Shown in pieces: positions 24,810-31,421 of a DNA stretch of 32,033 nt (position 1 is its first letter; each line of letters opens with the position of its first letter). The notes beneath the pieces were generated by a model, which saw nothing but the letters and a program-made list of their open reading frames with translations, was not told where the DNA came from and made no database searches. This stretch comes from Acidobacteriota bacterium (GTDB taxonomy: Bacteria > Acidobacteriota > Polarisedimenticolia > Gp22-AA2). The stretch spans positions 1 to 32,033 of the forward strand of contig JAGYID010000093.1 in the NCBI GenBank assembly GCA_018606725.1, given 5' to 3'. The position numbers and the translations under genes are program-made.

Positions 24810-25306
24810 CCCCGATCCGGCTGATCCGAATCGACAACGAGCTCAAGCGGCTGCTCGACGGGCCGGCGGAGGAGTTCGAGAAGACGCACCACGCCAGCGT
24901 GGGCAGCCACGCCGCCACGGTCGGGGAGGTCGTCGCGCAGACGCTGGACCTGCTCGCGAGGGCGCCGCGCGACCCGAAGTTCGGCGGGTTCCTGGCGGTG
25001 GACGAGGCGAGCGGCCGCGTGGTCGGTACGTGCGGGTACAAGCACGGGCCGGAGAAGGACGGCCGCGTCGAGATCGCCTATTACACCTTCGCGGAGTTCG
25101 AGGGGAAGGGCTACGCGACCGCCATGGCCGCCGAGCTCCTCGGACGCGCGCTCGCGGCCGACGGTGTCCGCGGGGTCATTGCCTATACCCTGCCCGCGCC
25201 GGGCGCCTCCACCCGCGTCCTGGAGAAGATCGGGTTGCAGAGGGCCGGCGAGATCGTCGACCCCGAGGACGGAAAGGTATGGCTCTGGGAGTATCGGCCC
25301 GGTTAG
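24806..25306 (+). CDS. GNAT-family N-acetyltransferase
   Basis: A 166-residue protein with the GNAT core: GRVVGTCGYKHGP (beta-3/4), RVEIAYYTFAEFEGKGYATAMAAELLGRA (motif A, with the pyrophosphate-binding EGKGYAT loop), then NTL-like APGASTRVLEKIGLQRAGE (motif B). It transfers an acetyl group from acetyl-CoA to an amine; the acceptor is unknown. The ATG overlaps the upstream small ORF stop (ATGA), so translation is probably coupled to the kinase mRNA. The GTG at 24728 is an alternative start but would overlap the small ORF fully. Confidence 0.9.
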   Translation: MTPIRLIRIDNELKRLLDGPAEEFEKTHHASVGSHAATVGEVVAQTLDLLARAPRDPKFGGFLAVDEASGRVVGTCGYKHGPEKDGRVEIAYYTFAEFEGKGYATAMAAELLGRALAADGVRGVIAYTLPAPGASTRVLEKIGLQRAGEIVDPEDGKVWLWEYRPG

Positions 25307-25329
25307 CCGGACGGCGCGCTGCCGCGCCG

Positions 25330-25359
25330 TTGACGCTCCCGTCATGCCCGCGCTAGTCT
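25330..25359 (+). promoter_or_regulatory. Putative promoter of the secreted hypothetical gene
   Basis: TTGACG (25330-25335), an 18-bp spacer and TAGTCT (25354-25359), 43 bp before the ATG at 25403. Much of the spacer (CCCGTCAT, CCCGCG) matches the spacer of the element at 12158-12186. Confidence 0.5.
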
Positions 25360-25402
25360 TCGCGGCAGCTCGACGAGCCACATCAATGGGAGTTTCGCTC
25401 CG

Positions 25403-26749
25403 ATGAGTCCCGGTCGGTCAGGACGCGCGGCGGGTCGGACCATCGCCTTGCTCGGGCTCACATTCAGCATGGCGCCCGATGCGCACGCGCTGACGCGCGA
25501 GGCGCTGCGGAACGCGGTCTATCTCTCCCGCTTCGTCGGGTCCGGAAGGGTCATGCTGGTGGACGGCAAGGCCGAGGTCGTTGATTCGGAGGCCAGGGTC
25601 CTCGTCACGTTGACCGACTTCGTCGCCATCGGCGACCTGAACGGCGACAGCAGGGACGACGCGGCGGCGATCCTGCTGACCTCGATGGGCGGGTCGGGAT
25701 CGTTCTGCGACCTCGTTGCGGTGATCGACGCGGACGGAGCGCCGCTGCACATCGGTACCGCGCCGCTGGGGGATCGGGTCAAGCCGGAGTCGATCGGCAT
25801 CGCGGATCGGCAGGTGCAGGTCCGGATGGTTGCCCACAAGCCGCGCGAGCCGCTTTGCTGCCCGACGCTCTCCGTCACCAGGAACTATGTCCTGCAGGGA
25901 ACCGGGCTTCGCGAGGAGCCCGGCACGCAGGGCGTGCCTCGTGCAGGCGATGCGGCGGACGTCGAGCGACGCGGCGGGGGCGATGTCGATCGGGCCCCTG
26001 TCCGGGATGGCGGCGGCGCCGGAGTTGTCCGCGAGGAGCAGCCGGTCAGAGTGGGAAAGACCACGGAGCTGTGGCGCCTGGTCTGGAGAGCCCCCCCGCA
26101 GCCGGCCTGTGCGCCGGATGATGGCGTCGGGGGATGGGACAGTCGCCCGTGCGATGGGTTCGCCTTCGGCGAACGCGGTGACCTCGACCTGATCCGGGTT
26201 CGGGATGGACGGGTCGTCGAGCGCCTTCCCATCACCCCGTTTTTCGATGTCCTCCTCACTCCCTGGGAGGTCGCGGCGGTCCTCCCGCGCCGGGCGGTCC
26301 GCGAGGGCGATTTCGAAAAGGAGCAACAGGACGGGGGGAAGTTCATCGCCGAACTGCAATCCCGCCCCGACGTGAAGATCATGCAGCCGCGAGATTACGA
26401 CCATGACGGCCGGGCGACGGAGTTCTTCCTTCAGCTTTCGTCATCGCCGTGCGGCAAGCGGATGGGAATCGTCATCGGCGTGTCGCGCGACAACGATCGC
26501 CTGCACGCGTTCGGAACCGCCCGCCATCCCGACAAGCCGCTCGTCCTGCGGGTCGATCATTGGGGCGCGCTCGCCGGCGCGCGCGGGCCACTCAGGCTGA
26601 TCGCCTGGGAGTGCGGCGACCACGGCAGCGACACCCGGGACGTGCTGGAGGCCCTGGTGGACGCGGGCGGGATTCATGTGACGGGCCGCAATTACCTCTG
26701 CAATGATGATGGCACCCCGGGCCCGCTTCTTACGACGGAGGAGCCGTGA
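25403..26749 (+). CDS. Secreted protein of unknown function
   Basis: A 448-residue protein with an N-terminal signal (RTIALLGLTFSMAPDAHA, cleavage near residue 29). The mature part has FG-GAP-like, possibly calcium-binding segments (VAIGDLNGDSRDDAAAIL, PRDYDHDGRATEFFL). A CC pair and further cysteines (PLCCPTL, SSPCGKR, WECGDH, NYLCNDD) could form disulfides outside the cytoplasm. The middle (about residues 190-230) is Gly/Arg/Asp-rich and looks like a linker. I do not recognise a family. Its stop lies about 40 bp before the Tat-exported PLP enzyme, so the two are probably one transcript. Confidence 0.75.
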   Translation: MSPGRSGRAAGRTIALLGLTFSMAPDAHALTREALRNAVYLSRFVGSGRVMLVDGKAEVVDSEARVLVTLTDFVAIGDLNGDSRDDAAAILLTSMGGSGSFCDLVAVIDADGAPLHIGTAPLGDRVKPESIGIADRQVQVRMVAHKPREPLCCPTLSVTRNYVLQGTGLREEPGTQGVPRAGDAADVERRGGGDVDRAPVRDGGGAGVVREEQPVRVGKTTELWRLVWRAPPQPACAPDDGVGGWDSRPCDGFAFGERGDLDLIRVRDGRVVERLPITPFFDVLLTPWEVAAVLPRRAVREGDFEKEQQDGGKFIAELQSRPDVKIMQPRDYDHDGRATEFFLQLSSSPCGKRMGIVIGVSRDNDRLHAFGTARHPDKPLVLRVDHWGALAGARGPLRLIAWECGDHGSDTRDVLEALVDAGGIHVTGRNYLCNDDGTPGPLLTTEEP

Positions 26750-26790
26750 AGCCGATGAGGAAGATGCAACCCATTGATCGGGAGGGTCCC

Positions 26791-28146
26791 ATGTCCGCCA
26801 CACGCCGGAAGTTCCTGCAGGGGTCGGGTCTCGCCGCCGCCGCGCTCGGGCTTGGCGGCGCATCGTTGGGTGCCGCGGGCGCCGTCGCGGCCGAGCCCGC
26901 CGGGAGGCCGGCGGCGGCGCCGGACTTCCGGCCGGATGACTGGGCGTCGGTGCGGGCGCAGTTCCGGCTGTCGCCGGAGTACGCGCACCTGTCGAACTTC
27001 TACATCGTCTCGCACCCGAAGCCGGTGCGGGACGCCATCGACAAGTATCGCCACGCACTCGACGACAACCCGGCCATCTTCCTCGAGACCCATATGTTCG
27101 AGCGGCCCGAGGACATGCTCTGCCCGAAAGTGATGGCCGCGGCGGCGGAGTACATCGGCGGCCGCCCCGAGGACGTCGCGTTGACCAGCAGCACGACCAA
27201 CGGCCTGGCGCTCCTGTACAACGGCCTGCGGCTGAAGCCGGGGCAGGAGATCCTGACGACCACGCACGACCACTACGTGCACCACGAATCGATCCGCCTG
27301 GCGGCCGGGAAGTGGGGCACGCCGGTGCGCAGGACGACGCTGTACGACACCGGCGCGACCGCGTCGGTCGACCAGATCGTGTCGCGATTGCGGGCCGCCG
27401 TGCAGCCGAATACCCGGCTCATCGGCATCACCTGGGTGCATTCCAGCACCGGGGTGCGGCTGCCGGTCCGCCGGATCGCCGACGCGGTGGCCGAGATCAA
27501 TCAGGGCCGCGACGCCGCCGATCGCGCCCTGATCGTCCTCGACGGGGTGCATGGCTTCGGCGCGGTCGAGGACCGGGTCGCCGATCTGGGCTGTGATTTC
27601 TTCGCCGCGGGGACGCACAAGTGGATCTTCGCGCCGCGCGGCACCGGCCTCATCTGGGCCAGGCCGGAGAACTGGGCGCTGGTGCAGCCGACGATTCCGA
27701 CGTTCATCTCGCTCGATCTGTACAACGCCTGGCAGGAGCAGCGCCCGCCCGACGGGCCGACGAAGGCGGCCTGGGTCAGCCCCGGCGGCTTCCTCGCGTA
27801 CGAGCATCAATGGGCGGCGGTGGAGGCGTTCCGCTTCCACGCGCAGATCGGCCGCAAGCGGATCGCCGACCGGATCGCCGCACTGAATACCCGCATCAAG
27901 GAGGGCCTCGCGGCGATGCAGCACGTCACCCTGCACACGCCGATGGACCCGGCGCTGTCGGCCGGCATCAACTGCTTCGAGGTGCAGGGACACGCCCCGA
28001 AGGAGGTCGTCGAGCGGCTGCTCGACCGACGCATCGTCGCCAGCACCTCGCCCTACAAGGTCACCTATCCGCGCCTGTCGGCGGGGATCATGAACACGCC
28101 GGAGGAGGTGGACAGCGCCCTCAAGGCGGTGCGGGCGCTGGCGTGA
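26791..28146 (+). CDS. Tat-exported class V aminotransferase-fold PLP enzyme
   Basis: A 451-residue protein starting at the ATG after GGGAGGG (4 nt); the longer GTG start would bury the export signal. The leader has a twin-arginine motif (TRRKFLQGSG) and an Ala/Gly-rich hydrophobic stretch, so it should be exported folded with its cofactor. The class V (CefD/NifS-like) fold shows TSSTTNGLALLYNGL at the phosphate-binding region, LDGVHGFG with the pyridine-ring aspartate, and K277 in GTHKWIF as the Schiff-base lysine. Exported PLP enzymes are uncommon; PvdN of the pseudomonad pyoverdine pathway is the best-known example. Isopenicillin-N epimerase-like, desulfurase or transaminase chemistry all remain possible. 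No siderophore genes are visible. Confidence 0.88.
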   Translation: MSATRRKFLQGSGLAAAALGLGGASLGAAGAVAAEPAGRPAAAPDFRPDDWASVRAQFRLSPEYAHLSNFYIVSHPKPVRDAIDKYRHALDDNPAIFLETHMFERPEDMLCPKVMAAAAEYIGGRPEDVALTSSTTNGLALLYNGLRLKPGQEILTTTHDHYVHHESIRLAAGKWGTPVRRTTLYDTGATASVDQIVSRLRAAVQPNTRLIGITWVHSSTGVRLPVRRIADAVAEINQGRDAADRALIVLDGVHGFGAVEDRVADLGCDFFAAGTHKWIFAPRGTGLIWARPENWALVQPTIPTFISLDLYNAWQEQRPPDGPTKAAWVSPGGFLAYEHQWAAVEAFRFHAQIGRKRIADRIAALNTRIKEGLAAMQHVTLHTPMDPALSAGINCFEVQGHAPKEVVERLLDRRIVASTSPYKVTYPRLSAGIMNTPEEVDSALKAVRALA

Positions 28147-28163
28147 TTCGAGGGAGGTGCACC

Positions 28164-28385
28164 ATGCTTCGCATCGCGAGTCGGTCGTTCATTGCCATCG
28201 TCGTCCCCCTCCTCGCCATCCCGGGTCCCGGATCTGCGGGGCAGGCCTGCGCCCAATGCGACACGCTGGGCGGTCCGGTGGTCCAGGACGCGCGCCGCGC
28301 GCTCGAGTCCGGCGACATCGCGCCGGTCCTCAAGTGGGTGCGGGCCGCAGCCGGCCGCGCCTACGTGTCGGCCGGCGCACGGTGA
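28164..28385 (+). pseudogene. Internally deleted DUF6448-like gene
   Basis: A 73-codon frame with a good ribosome site (GGGAGG, 6 nt) and a signal peptide ending near SAGQA. The mature start (QCDTLGGPVVQDARRALESG, then DIAPVLKWVRA) matches the N-terminus of DUF6448 proteins, which are normally about 190 residues. It then jumps to AAGRAYVSAGAR and stops. AAGRAYV resembles a segment close to the C-terminus of that family, so a large internal deletion followed by a frame change is likely. A truncated but expressed secreted peptide is the alternative. Confidence 0.5.
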
Positions 28386-28537
28386 GCCGGGCGGCGAGGC
28401 GCACTCGAAGTGACCGGCGGATCGTGGAACAGATGAAGGCTTCAACGGGCCTGCGATGCGCGGCCCTGCTCGTCGCGATGGAGGAGACGTACGCGCCGCA
28501 GGTGCGGCGGTTCCTCGATTCATTTAGATTGCTCTGA
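28386..28537 (+). other. Possible gene tail after the DUF6448-like remnant
   Basis: One frame ends TGLRCAALLVAMEETYAPQ, then VRRFLDSFRLL and a stop at 28537. It looks protein-like but I do not recognise it, and no full gene can be built upstream. It may be another fragment. Between 28538 and 28584 lies only the leader of the next gene, with GGAGG about 10 nt before its ATG. Confidence 0.25.
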
Positions 28538-28584
28538 CGTTGCAGATTGCGGAAGACTTCAGGTTCAACATCGGAGGCGGGGAG

Positions 28585-28995
28585 ATGGGTGAGACGTGGC
28601 GAAGACGGGCCTTGTATCTGGCGGCCGCCTGGAACGTCGTCGGCGGTGTCGGCGCGCTGATCGATCCGGTGGGGCACTTCGCCCAGCTGTACCACGGCGC
28701 CCTGTCGCTCGGCGACCCGCTCCAGGCGTTCTTCTTCCGGGCCACCTGGGTCAACGTCATCGCGTGGGGCGTCGGGTACGGGCTGGCGGCCCGGCATCCC
28801 GCGGCCCGGGGGCCCGTGCTGCTGGCGGGCGGGGCCGGCAAGCTCGGGTATTTCGGGCTCTGCCTGTCCCTCTATCTGGGCGGCGCCGGCACCGCGATGC
28901 TGCTGGCCACGGGTGTCATCGACGTCGCCTTCGCGGCCTTCTTCGCCCACGTCCTTTGGGCCCGGCGGTCGGAAGCGGCCGCGCAGGATCGGTGA
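28585..28995 (+). CDS. Small four-helix membrane protein, unknown
   Basis: A 136-residue protein with four predicted membrane helices (ALYLAAAWNVVGGVGALI, AFFFRATWVNVIAWGVGYGLAA, GPVLLAGGAGKLGYFGLCLSLYL, AMLLATGVIDVAFAAFFAHVLW). The ATG at 28585 follows a GGAGGCGGGGAG purine tract; the TTG start at 28540 is less likely. The layout (short, four helices, an Asn/Trp in helix 1) is shared by many uncharacterised bacterial membrane proteins. No named family is assigned. A second small membrane protein gene begins 24 bp after its stop, so they are probably co-transcribed. Confidence 0.75.
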   Translation: MGETWRRRALYLAAAWNVVGGVGALIDPVGHFAQLYHGALSLGDPLQAFFFRATWVNVIAWGVGYGLAARHPAARGPVLLAGGAGKLGYFGLCLSLYLGGAGTAMLLATGVIDVAFAAFFAHVLWARRSEAAAQDR

Positions 28996-29018
28996 GTGGA
29001 CCGGCTGATCGAACCGAC

Positions 29019-29462
29019 ATGACGGGCATTCCGGCCGCCGGCCCGGGCCGGCATTGGATCGTCGCCGGCCTGTTCGAGGCGGGGTGGGCGCCGGCGGCGG
29101 TCTTCGCCCTCCACGTGCTGGCGTCACGCGTGTTCTTCCTGTACGCGCTCTACCCGTCCACCGACATCGCCATGCACCTTCTCGGCGGGATCGCCATCTC
29201 CTTCTTCTTCTGGCGGACCGGCGCGCTCGCATCGCGGGCCGGCGTCATCGGCCCCTTCAACCGTGCCGGCCTGGTCGTGATGACCTTCGGTCTGACGTGC
29301 GCGGCGGCGGTGTTCTGGGAATTTGCCGAGTTCCTGTCGGACCGCTATCTCGGCACAAGCGCCCAGCGCGGCCTGGCCGACACCCTCAAGGACATGCTTC
29401 TTGGCATCGTCGGCTGCGTGGTCTTCCTCAGCGGTAGACCTCGCGTCGATGACCGATCCTGA
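29019..29462 (+). CDS. Small membrane protein of VanZ/DUF2238-like type
   Basis: A 147-residue protein with about four membrane helices. The HLLGGIAISFFFWR segment and the later FWEFAEFLSDRYLGTSAQRGLADTLKDMLLGIVGCVVFL pattern (an in-membrane glutamate pair, then D-x-x-x-D-x-x-x-G) resemble VanZ-like and DUF2238/YjdF-like membrane proteins, whose function is poorly known. The last 35 bp overlap the 3' end of the RelE-like toxin gene on the opposite strand, so transcripts from the two operons would be antisense at their ends. Confidence 0.68.
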   Translation: MTGIPAAGPGRHWIVAGLFEAGWAPAAVFALHVLASRVFFLYALYPSTDIAMHLLGGIAISFFFWRTGALASRAGVIGPFNRAGLVVMTFGLTCAAAVFWEFAEFLSDRYLGTSAQRGLADTLKDMLLGIVGCVVFLSGRPRVDDRS

Positions 29463-29685
29463 CGACCACGACCACGACGTCCGCATCCTGAACGGTATAC
29501 AGCACGCGGTAGTTCCCCTGGCGGACCCGGTAGAGCTCATGACCGGAGAGTCTTTCGCATCCAGGGGGGCGCGGGTCGCTCGAGAGGCCTTGGATCCTGG
29601 CGATGATGCGCCGGCGATCCTTTTGGGGGAGGGCCTCGATGTCCTTTACCGCCGAAGGCTTGATCTGCAGCTCAAAGCTTGCCAC
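29428..29685 (-). CDS. RelE/ParE-family toxin
   Basis: An 85-residue protein of the RelE/ParE superfamily. It begins with a beta strand (FELQIKPSAVKDIEALP), then the helix KDRRRIIARIQGL, and has the conserved C-terminal sheet (YRVRQGNYRVLYTVQDADVVVVVVRIGHRREVYR). The Arg/Tyr-rich end GHRREVYR is the usual catalytic face of RelE mRNA interferases acting on the ribosome; ParE-type gyrase poisoning is less likely but not excluded. It follows the antitoxin gene with a 14-bp overlap, the usual antitoxin-first order. Confidence 0.9.
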   Translation of the reverse strand: MASFELQIKPSAVKDIEALPQKDRRRIIARIQGLSSDPRPPGCERLSGHELYRVRQGNYRVLYTVQDADVVVVVVRIGHRREVYR

Positions 29686-29902
29686 GACGCCGCAGATCCT
29701 TCAGAACGGTCTCGAAGTCGAGATTCGGCTCCTTGACGCGGGAGCGGAAAGCCTCGAGGTCCTCGGAATCTTCCGCCAGTGTCTGCCTGACCGCCTCATT
29801 GACGATGTCCGAGACGCTCTGATCGGTCTCCGCCGCCTTGATGCGGAGGGCTCGATGCAGTTCAGGATCCAGATAGATGGTCGCTCGTCGGGCGCTGCTC
29901 AT
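29672..29902 (-). CDS. Ribbon-helix-helix antitoxin
   Basis: A 76-residue protein with an N-terminal RHH DNA-binding motif (ARRATIYLDPELHRALRIKAAETDQ, then SVSDIVNEAVRQTL) and an acidic toxin-binding tail (EDSEDLEAFRSRVKEPNLDFE). It should neutralise the RelE-like toxin and, as a dimer, repress its own operon. The palindrome right before the gene (29919-29938) is the likely operator. The ATG has no obvious ribosome site, and the promoter places the transcript start at about the ATG, so translation may be leaderless. Confidence 0.9.
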   Translation of the reverse strand: MSSARRATIYLDPELHRALRIKAAETDQSVSDIVNEAVRQTLAEDSEDLEAFRSRVKEPNLDFETVLKDLRRRGKL

Positions 29903-29908
29903 GGAGAC

Positions 29909-29938
29909 AATTTAGCGTCTTGACGTCACGACGTCAAG
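29909..29938 (-). promoter_or_regulatory. Promoter and palindromic operator of the toxin-antitoxin operon
   Basis: On the minus strand TTGACG (29937-29932), a 17-bp spacer and TAAATT (29914-29909) form a good promoter. A perfect palindrome, CTTGACGTC-AC-GACGTCAAG (29919-29938), covers the -35 box and most of the spacer, so a bound RHH dimer would block RNA polymerase. The expected start point is about 7 nt after the -10, that is at or next to the antitoxin ATG (29902). Confidence 0.7.
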
Positions 29939-29974
29939 TTGTTTCAGGGCCGGAACCGACCGAACCCTTCGCTG

Positions 29975-30004
29975 TTGCGACCCTTGCGACCGGGGCGGTA
30001 GAAT
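29975..30004 (+). promoter_or_regulatory. Putative promoter of the aminomutase-like gene
   Basis: TTGCGA (29975-29980), an 18-bp spacer and TAGAAT (29999-30004). The expected start is about 60 nt before the ATG at 30073. It is divergent from the toxin-antitoxin promoter, with the -35 boxes about 40 bp apart. Confidence 0.45.
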
Positions 30005-30072
30005 TCGCCTCTCGTCAGCACTCCCCCGTCAAGCGGCGCGACCCTTCGGGCCGCCCCATCGAGGTCACGAGC

Positions 30073-31413
30073 ATGCCCGCACCCGGTGTCGACCCCGCCA
30101 AGGTCAGGGACATCCACGATCGGGAGATGAAGAAGTTCGTCGACGCCCGGCCGCGCACGATGGGGCTCCTGGAGCGGGCCCGGGCGCACATGCCGAACGG
30201 CGTGCCGATGGCCTGGATGACGATCGATCAGGACATCCCGGTCTACGTCGATCGCGGCGAGGGGGCGGGCTTCACCGACGTCGACGGGCATCGCTACCTG
30301 GACGTCAACGTGTCCGACATGGTGATGTTCTGCGGCTACGGCAATCCGGAAGTCGCCTCGGCCATCGCCGAGCGCGCCCGCAGCGGGACGCAGTTCCTGC
30401 TGCCGACCATCGAGGCGGTCGAGGTCGCCGAGGAGCTGGCCCGCCGCTACCCGGTGCCGTTCTGGCAGTTCACCCTGTCGGCGAGCCAGGCGAACGTCGA
30501 GGCGATCCGCATCGCCCGCGCCGCCACCGGGCGCGAGGTGGCGCTGCTGTTCGACGGTCATTATCACGGCCACTTCGACGAGGGGCTGATCAATCTGGAG
30601 GACGGCCGGCTGGTCCCGGTGCAGCGCGGGCTGGCGAAGGCGACCACCGGCAAGGTCCGGATCGCCCAATTCAACGACCTCGACGGCCTGCGGCGGGCCC
30701 TGGAGCCGCGCGACGTCGCCATCGTCCTCACCGAACCGGCGCTCACCAATAATGTGCACTTGTTGCTGCCGCAGCCGGGCTGGCACGAGGCCCTGCGGGC
30801 CCTGACGCGCGAGGCCGGCACGGTCCTCGCCATCGACGAGACCCACACCTGCGTGGTCGGCCCCGGCGGCGCCACCCGGCGGTTCGGCCTGCAGCCCGAC
30901 ATCATCACCATCGGCAAGTCGATCGCCGGCGGCGTGCCGCTCGGGGCCTACGGCCTGAGCGAGCCGCTGGCGCGCGAGCTGGACGTCAGGCGCGAGCAGG
31001 GCGGCACGGCCACCGGCGGGACCCTGTTCGGCAACCCGCTGTCGATGGCCGCCGCGCGCGCCGCGCTGACCAGGGTGCTGACGCCGGCCGCCTACGAGCA
31101 CACGGCAGCCCTCGGCGCCCGGCTGGCCGACGGCATCGACACCGCCATCCGCGCCGCCCGGCTGCCCTGGACAGCGCAGCGGTTCGGTCCCCGCTCGGGC
31201 CACTGGTACGGGCCGGAGCCGAAGACCGGCCTGCAGGCCCTGGCGCGGCGCGACCGGCTGCTCACGGTGACGCAGCGGCTGTGGATGGCCAATCGCGGCG
31301 TGTGGGAGGCATTGCCCGGCGCCGGGCCGACGATCGCCGTGCCGGCGCAGGCGGGCGACGTCGACCGGTATCTGGACGCGTACAGCTCGTTCCTGCGCGC
31401 CGTGGCGACCTGA
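30073..31413 (+). CDS. Class III PLP enzyme, glutamate-1-semialdehyde aminomutase-like
   Basis: A 446-residue cytoplasmic protein. The ATG at 30073 follows GAGGT at 7 nt; the frame from 29920 would start inside the toxin-antitoxin operator. The class III aminotransferase fold shows TDVDGHRYLDVNVSDMVMFCGYGNP near the start, FDGHYHGHFDE, IDETHTC carrying the PLP-ring aspartate, and K282 in ITIGKSIAGGVPLGAYG as the Schiff-base lysine. GTLFGNPLSMAAARAAL is the usual GSAM-like phosphate-side loop. The overall look is GSAM-like, but the DE-THT in place of DEVxTGFR and the absence of haem-synthesis neighbours argue for an amino-acid aminotransferase or aminomutase with another substrate. Confidence 0.88.
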   Translation: MPAPGVDPAKVRDIHDREMKKFVDARPRTMGLLERARAHMPNGVPMAWMTIDQDIPVYVDRGEGAGFTDVDGHRYLDVNVSDMVMFCGYGNPEVASAIAERARSGTQFLLPTIEAVEVAEELARRYPVPFWQFTLSASQANVEAIRIARAATGREVALLFDGHYHGHFDEGLINLEDGRLVPVQRGLAKATTGKVRIAQFNDLDGLRRALEPRDVAIVLTEPALTNNVHLLLPQPGWHEALRALTREAGTVLAIDETHTCVVGPGGATRRFGLQPDIITIGKSIAGGVPLGAYGLSEPLARELDVRREQGGTATGGTLFGNPLSMAAARAALTRVLTPAAYEHTAALGARLADGIDTAIRAARLPWTAQRFGPRSGHWYGPEPKTGLQALARRDRLLTVTQRLWMANRGVWEALPGAGPTIAVPAQAGDVDRYLDAYSSFLRAVAT

Positions 31414-31421
31414 TCGACTCG

